From an uncultured Sutterella sp. (GTDB taxonomy: Bacteria; Pseudomonadota; Gammaproteobacteria; Burkholderiales; Burkholderiaceae_F): a DNA stretch of 34,561 nucleotides. The DNA is taken from positions 1 to 34,561 of the forward strand of contig CAJKCQ010000015.1 of NCBI GenBank assembly GCA_905198475.1, in the 5' to 3' direction. Position 1 is the first letter of the stretch. Every line of letters begins with the position of its first letter. Under the pieces are notes generated by a model, which had not been told where the DNA came from, made no database searches, and was given only the letters and a program-made list of their open reading frames with translations. Shown one piece after another: positions 31,201 through 34,561 of this stretch. Made by a program: the position numbers and the translations under genes.

Positions 31201-31763
31201 ACGACGTGATGGGCGAGTCCTACGCGCCGCCCGTGCGCCGCACTCGCGACGGGCGCCCCGTCGTGCGGCGAGTCGACCCGAAGATGATCCGCGAGGAGAT
31301 GGCGTTGCTGCGCGGGCTCCTCATCGAGCTCAACGCCGACCCGGCGAACCGGGGGCTCAGGTTCTTCGTTCTTTCGCCCTTCCGCGTGGTCGCCGAGGGC
31401 GCCCGCCGGATTCTGCACGAGCTCGCACTCCGGCATGTCGAGGCGCACGCGGGCACCGTGCACGCCTTCCAGGGCCAGGAGGCGGACGTCGTGATCCTCG
31501 TCCTCGGCTCCGCGCCGGGCATCAAGGGCCGCGGTCAGCGCCGTTGGGCCGCGATGCCGGCGAACCTCCTGAACGTCGCCGTCACCCGTGCGCGGCGCGA
31601 CCTGATCGTGATCGGCGACTGGGGCGAATGGACGCTCGAGCCCGCCTTCGAGATCCTTGCCGACGCACTCCCGCGCCGGCACGTTGAGGTGGACCGCCGC
31701 GCGCCGGTCTTCACCGCCGACCGCCGCGCCGAGGCGCAGCGGGCGAATCTGTTCACGAAATGA
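28269..31763 (+). CDS. Large superfamily 1 (Upf1/DNA2-like) helicase
   Basis: This 1164-residue protein has the helicase core of AAA_11/AAA_12 type: Walker A NGPPGTGKSW (about 446-455), Walker B IPWVLIDEASQASP (about 842-855), motif III VVVLGDPRQLMPVV, motif V HAFQGQEADVVI (near 1063) and motif VI NVAVTRARRDL (near 1101). An insertion of about 350 residues, partly helical and charged, separates Walker A and B. The first 440 residues match no domain I recognise. ATG 28269 has GGGAG 9 bases upstream; a GTG at 28248 is less likely. It starts 68 bases after tilS and may be cotranscribed. Relatives act in DNA repair, RNA processing or phage defence, and the role here is undetermined. Confidence 0.85.
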   Translation: MLGRKAQIEVLRYWEEIELLTPPDYRAEETERRFCDQWSPGRLVGLEKEALERWQAARLEGPVDWCPRAPKSVPAPEVPFFTVYVGLVEKRVVYERLVAELSAAGDAGPRGGALEATLSAFMPDAPEDAAARPIPQENALQTAVDLRGMTYLARLHLNPWGKYVDESFAAAGFTGALRHLRALKSAALRVGPAEDDLVAGAELRRVRMARWADAEAQREFGGAPAPGVFVKVEELPDVFPKTIRLSDPKPGAAPVAEGFVTRLADQFARAAGLPQGLPCAVATALCPPSQRTPPDGVGLESFYLADIAAARMGLEAAGAEPWTAPDFGRYASAAGCAALDPAPDEAVAGESAGRTTFPVETTDGFGSFAQPVSAALARLLALGTGEGIPRIDVLKSPAVFEDLLQPADLPSGRWPTAPAHHLYLAQQGAVAGILRTGAGFGPLISVNGPPGTGKSWLLRDVVAEVVVRRARGIAAKSASREVFDARWAVAFEIGPDSIETFTPVASDVGGDHLIVVASNNNAAIRNVTDALPRSYGLAEPKRDLQTGGVRPAFSYWRDCALGLMALVEGRPARTKRSAAAPDPRLRGAGDPEATPENEASGAGGAQALDGALFSEAEAQELMQLTAAERRERIRRALLARVKNPEEVWGLASATLGRRKNCSAFARAVLGVGGRNPFDSTIARQIDDALEILRFERRLPEEAWAEAKARFLTLEREVDERRARMAERAAAARVKPAAFRTPLAQDPGQHKASLWVDEEFERMRSTLFEAALELHAATFIAQADLAKKGLRAAGRYLLSTNPHFISGRALDVFEFIAFLVPVVSTTLASAGRLFAQIEPSAIPWVLIDEASQASPQSAVGILNRARRVVVLGDPRQLMPVVTMPTALAEFLRRRHPLVDECWSPAASSLQTLVDNTMEVGAVIRDQVARRDVWTGLPLRTHRRCGPPMFGIANALSYAGQMVQMTPRIDDGRKPASAWYDVMGESYAPPVRRTRDGRPVVRRVDPKMIREEMALLRGLLIELNADPANRGLRFFVLSPFRVVAEGARRILHELALRHVEAHAGTVHAFQGQEADVVILVLGSAPGIKGRGQRRWAAMPANLLNVAVTRARRDLIVIGDWGEWTLEPAFEILADALPRRHVEVDRRAPVFTADRRAEAQRANLFTK

Positions 31764-31830
31764 AGAGGTGAAGGCTCAGCCCAGGAGCGCCCTTGAAGGG
31801 CCTGCCGGGACGCCGAGCCTACTCAGGCCC

Positions 31831-32031
31831 TCATCCGAAGATCTTCATCCAGAGCCAGCCCGGCACGCCCCAGATGACGCCGAAGATGATCAGCATGGCG
31901 AGGACCTGCACGAAGTGGCTCTTGGAGACGGCGAGCACCATCGGGCCGACGGTGTCCCAGACCTTGAAGAGGAGGAGGAAGGAGACGCCGGCCCAGACGA
32001 GGGCGAAGATGATCGTGAAGAAGGTGAACAT
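31831..32031 (-). CDS. Small two-span membrane protein, 66 residues
   Basis: MFTFFTIIFALVWAGVSFLL and a second hydrophobic segment (HFVQVLAMLIIFGVIWGVPG) indicate two transmembrane helices joined by a short polar loop. The C-terminus is WMKIFG. Third codon positions are G/C-rich, as in true genes. The ribosome binding site is weak. It is convergent with the helicase gene, and no function is recognised. Confidence 0.72.
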   Translation of the reverse strand: MFTFFTIIFALVWAGVSFLLLFKVWDTVGPMVLAVSKSHFVQVLAMLIIFGVIWGVPGWLWMKIFG

Positions 32032-32272
32032 GTTGTGCTGCCTGACGGGAGTTCTGTGGAATTGGGGTCGAGCGCGGACGAATCCGTGGGAAAGCGTCCG
32101 CTCTTGATTTTCATCCTAATCCGCGGCCATTAACCGCGCCTTAGAGGATTGGGCCGAGAGGAGGGAGGACCCGGGAGGAGCGCTTCATGGGATCAGGGGG
32201 GCGTCCTCGTCGCCGGCGGCCCGGCTCTGCGACAATGCTCTCCTTCGAGCAACTCTTTCCAGGGCGCCTCTC
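32032..32272. other. Divergent intergenic region
   Basis: It separates the small membrane gene (leftward) and the coiled-coil gene (rightward). GACAAT at 32231-32236, preceded by TGC, is a likely extended -10 element for the rightward gene. AT-rich sequence around 32105-32130 is the probable promoter area of the leftward gene. No other feature is seen. Confidence 0.4.
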
Positions 32273-32932
32273 ATGCCGCAGTACGACGTCATTCTCCCCG
32301 AAGGCCATGTGATCCTGCGCGACCGCGCGACCGGCCGCACGCTGAGGTTCTCGGCCGAATCGGGACCGCTCAAGCTCGGCACCGTCGAGCTCGGCTTCAC
32401 CTTTGCACCCGAGACCATTGCGAGCCTCGAGGCCGCGGCGGAGCCTGAGGGGCCGCAGACGGATGCGTCTGCCGATGCGCCCGCTCCCGTTCCTCCCGCC
32501 GCCGTACCGGGCGGGGCTTCGGAAATGAGCGAGGCACAGGCCGCCTTTGAGCGCATGAGAAGGCTCCCGCCCGGATTCGGACTTGAGACGGAGCTCCCCT
32601 TCCTCTCGCCCGCGTCGCCCATGCATCCGGCGCCGGTGGAGGGTGCCGCCGCGCAGAGGCTTCCGCCCCTGAGGACGCTCGAGGCGCCGCTCGAGTCACT
32701 CACGGAGGGCGAATTTGAGGCGAGTTTCGCGAGCCTCATCCGCGCGCGCGACGAGGCCGCCCGCGAGGCGGAGTTCCTCGCCGAGATCGAGGCTGATCCG
32801 GAGGACGTGAAGGAGCTCGAGGAGCGCAAGCGCGCCTTGGACGAGCGGATCACGCGGGTCGCGCACCGGTTCGACGAATGGCGGCGGCTGCAGAAGAAGG
32901 TGGACGAGGAGAGCTTGGTTCACGACGCCTGA
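32273..32932 (+). CDS. Hypothetical protein with C-terminal coiled coil, 219 residues
   Basis: The N-terminal 45 residues (MPQYDVILPEGHVILRDRAT...) look like a small beta-rich domain. A Pro/Ala-rich linker follows (about 55-80). The C-terminal third (about 145-215) is a charged helical segment with heptad-like spacing (DEAAREAEFLAEIEADPEDV...), likely a coiled coil. No signal peptide or enzyme motif is present. AGGGCG lies before the ATG. Coding bias is good. It is convergent with the AEC transporter gene, and a hairpin terminator lies between. The function is unknown. Confidence 0.68.
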   Translation: MPQYDVILPEGHVILRDRATGRTLRFSAESGPLKLGTVELGFTFAPETIASLEAAAEPEGPQTDASADAPAPVPPAAVPGGASEMSEAQAAFERMRRLPPGFGLETELPFLSPASPMHPAPVEGAAAQRLPPLRTLEAPLESLTEGEFEASFASLIRARDEAAREAEFLAEIEADPEDVKELEERKRALDERITRVAHRFDEWRRLQKKVDEESLVHDA

Positions 32933-33001
32933 TGCGTGCTGAAGGGCCGAAGGGCTTCAAGGAGCCTCAGGCGCGGCGGACGTCGGACGACAAAGAAGCG
33001 T

Positions 33002-33040
33002 CGCCCGGGACCGGCGGGTCCTGCGGGCGGCGTGTTTGTT
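33002..33040. terminator. Intrinsic terminator between convergent genes
   Basis: Nested stems CGCCCG/CGGGCG and GGACC/GGGTCC form a hairpin (33002-33029), followed by GTGTTTGTTT on the + strand. The opposite strand is followed by TTCTTTG, so it may serve the AEC gene too. Confidence 0.65.
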
Positions 33041-33055
33041 TCCTGATGGCGGGAT

Positions 33056-34021
33056 TTAGATGATCGCCGTGAGGATCATCATCCAGATCGGAAGCACCAC
33101 GGCCGAGAGCAGCGTCGTCGAGGCGACGGCCGTCGTCGCGAACTCCACGTCGGCGTGGTGGTAGCGCGCGAGCACCGCGATCTGCGTGATGCAGGGCAGC
33201 GCCGCCTGGATCACGTACACCTTGGCGAAGAGCTCCGGCACGGGGAGCACCATCGTGAGCGCAAGGCACACGAGCGGGCTCACGAGGAAGCGCCCGAAGA
33301 GCGCGAGCCAGAGGTCCCGCGTGAAGCGGATGTTGCGGATCCCGATCGAGTGGATCATGAGCCCGATGAAGATGAGGGCGAGCGGCGTCGTGATGCCGCC
33401 CATGTACTTCGCCGCGGACATGATGGGCGCGGGGAGCTTCATGTTGAGGAGAAGCAGCACGATCGCGAGCAGGAAGCCGACGAGGGGCGGCGAGAAGACG
33501 CGCTTCAGGGTCGTGAGGGAGAGGACCTTCGGGGCCTGACGGTGTTCGGCCGCCACCCCGTCCATCGCCTCAAGGTAGTTGCCCATCGTCCAGAAGAAGG
33601 TCGTGTTGGCGAAGAAGTAGAGCAGCGTCGGAATCACCGCCTCCTCGCCGAAGAGCGCGATCGAAACCGGCAGCCCGATGAACATGTTGTTCGACGCGGT
33701 GTAGGCCGAGGAGAAGATTCCCGAGTGCGTGCGCTCGACATGCCCGAGGCGCACCATCAGGCGGCTCGTGAAGAAGACGGTCCACATCGAGATGAAGGGG
33801 ATGATCATCGGCCCGGCGAGCGCGATGAGCTCGTCGTGGGTGAGCTTCTCCGAGACGCTCGCAAAGAGGTAGCAGGGCAGCGAGAGGAAGGTCACCAACC
33901 GGGCGAGGAGCTGCGAGGCCGTCTGATCGTACCAGCCCTTGCTCGCGGTCCAGTAGCCTGCGCCCGCAAGGAGGCCCATGATGATCACGCAGTTGATGGA
34001 ATTGAGGAAGGCTTCAAGCAT
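33056..34021 (-). CDS. AEC-family (auxin efflux carrier-like) transporter
   Basis: This 321-residue inner-membrane protein has about ten transmembrane segments. It has the AEC pattern: an N-terminal half ending with SSAYTASNNMFIGLPVSIALFG, which includes the conserved NxxFIGLP motif, a central loop and a C-terminal half with SIGIRN and QAALPC segments. Bacterial AEC carriers export or exchange organic acids such as malate, malonate or citrate. A TAGAAT at 34116-34111 on the - strand is a likely -10 element about 90 bases upstream. It stands alone. The substrate is unknown, though the flavoprotein module shows this organism handles organic acids. Confidence 0.9.
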   Translation of the reverse strand: MLEAFLNSINCVIIMGLLAGAGYWTASKGWYDQTASQLLARLVTFLSLPCYLFASVSEKLTHDELIALAGPMIIPFISMWTVFFTSRLMVRLGHVERTHSGIFSSAYTASNNMFIGLPVSIALFGEEAVIPTLLYFFANTTFFWTMGNYLEAMDGVAAEHRQAPKVLSLTTLKRVFSPPLVGFLLAIVLLLLNMKLPAPIMSAAKYMGGITTPLALIFIGLMIHSIGIRNIRFTRDLWLALFGRFLVSPLVCLALTMVLPVPELFAKVYVIQAALPCITQIAVLARYHHADVEFATTAVASTTLLSAVVLPIWMMILTAII

Positions 34022-34164
34022 CGGCGTTTTCCAACGGGTTCAGCGCATGCGCGGCCGTCGGGAATGAAGCCTGCGAAGGAGGCGGCGGTCGGGCGGAACC
34101 AAATTCTTTGATTCTAATCCCGCCTTCCGACACCTAGGGTTTCTTCGGATGCCTTTGGGCGTGC

Positions 34165-34560
34165 TCAGCCTTCGCCACCGCCGAGGTCGAGCGTCTCGCC
34201 GCGGGCCTTTTCGAGCTTCATGCGCAGGCTCAACCACACCGAGACGATTACGAGAAGCACGCTCGAGACGAGGAGGATCACCGAGAGGCAGAGCCGCGCG
34301 TCGGCCAAGGCCGTGAGCGGGGCGACCAAGCCTCCGCCCACGAAGCAAACGGCGCCCAACACCGCCGCGGCAAACCCCGCGCGCTGACGGTGGAGGGTGA
34401 GGGACGCCGTCATCGCCGCCGGGAGCGTGAGGCCGAGCGAGGAGAGGAGGATCACGTAGCAGGGGACGACCCACGAAAACCGGCCGAGGGAGCCCGCGAA
34501 TTTATTCGTTGGGAGGAATCGGTCGAAAGGTCGTTGAGATATATCAAGTTCTGAATATGT
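34165..34560 (-). CDS. C-terminal part of a Bcr/CflA-like MFS transporter (partial)
   Basis: The frame is open from the right window edge to the stop at 34165, about 131 codons. The last 110 residues contain three or four hydrophobic segments (WVVPCYVILLSSLGLTLPAA, AVLGAVCFVGGGLVAPL, LSVILLVSSVLLVIVSVWL). LTLPAAMTASLTLHRQRAGFAAAVLGA resembles the LPNATALAL...RAGxASALLG segment of Bcr/CflA drug-efflux proteins. Bases beyond about 34500 become AT-rich, and their codons (TYSELDISQRPFDRFLPTNK) do not look like a transmembrane transporter. The gene may therefore be broken or joined to foreign DNA near there. Confidence 0.55.
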   Translation of the reverse strand, partial: TYSELDISQRPFDRFLPTNKFAGSLGRFSWVVPCYVILLSSLGLTLPAAMTASLTLHRQRAGFAAAVLGAVCFVGGGLVAPLTALADARLCLSVILLVSSVLLVIVSVWLSLRMKLEKARGETLDLGGGEG

Positions 34561-34561
34561 T

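Noticed and set aside
1..34561. tRNA genes, CRISPR arrays, insertion sequences, prophage
   Set aside because: I looked for T-arm GGTTCGAATCC-like sequence, regularly spaced repeats, transposase motifs and phage structural genes on both strands and saw none.

Overview
The window is chromosomal DNA of a high-G+C Gram-negative bacterium; by eye roughly two thirds of bases are G or C, and coding third positions are strongly G/C. Several features suggest an anaerobic or microaerophilic, host-associated betaproteobacterium such as Sutterellaceae: a trimeric-porin-like outer membrane protein, a Tat-exported fumarate-reductase-type flavoprotein with its own GntR regulator, an [FeFe] hydrogenase, a CjaA-like cysteine-binding transporter, and AEC and BASS carriers. 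The taxon is inferred from gene content, not from a marker gene. No rRNA, tRNA, CRISPR array, insertion sequence or phage gene was recognised.

Layout. 1-660: a possible gene edge, a hairpin-rich noncoding stretch and the dps promoter. 661-3206: dps, facing a methyltransferase-HNH nuclease fusion across a shared terminator. 3357-7655: a two-gene hydrogenase operon (NuoF-C-terminal/GltD-like electron-transfer protein plus [FeFe] hydrogenase) and its terminator. 7764-7950: a predicted Fur-controlled small RNA. 8163-10307: a BASS carrier with a possible upstream peptide, then two hypothetical genes. 10500-10723: a second predicted Fur-controlled small RNA that resembles the first. 10830-14194: an amino-acid (probably cysteine) ABC transporter operon read leftward, whose leader encodes a short peptide containing Cys-Cys, followed by a strong hairpin. 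14462-17792: ribokinase, nucleoside hydrolase and a hypothetical protein. 17943-21960: porin, Tat flavoprotein and GntR/FCD regulator, with operator-like palindromes. 22044-25774: mutS and an inositol-monophosphatase-family gene. 26035-31763: tilS with a large N-terminal extension, then a large SF1 helicase. 31831-34560: a small membrane protein, a coiled-coil hypothetical, an AEC carrier and the end of an MFS transporter that runs into an AT-rich window edge.

How the genes fit together. The hydrogenase pair would exchange electrons between H2 and a pyridine nucleotide in the cytoplasm. Its promoter shares an exactly spaced inverted repeat with the dps promoter, suggesting one regulator for an oxygen-sensitive enzyme and an iron-storage/DNA-protection protein. 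The flavoprotein, porin and GntR gene look like an uptake and reduction module for an organic-acid electron acceptor. The ribokinase and hydrolase form a nucleoside-ribose salvage pair.

The most unusual signal is the pair of leftward transcription units at 7764-7948 and 10500-10723. Each has a promoter with 17-bp spacing overlapped by a Fur-box-like sequence, the same TCATCTCA start region, a hairpin with an AGGGGTC loop, a GTCTCCTA segment and a strong intrinsic terminator. I interpret them as paralogous iron-responsive regulatory RNAs; I did not recognise them as a described family.
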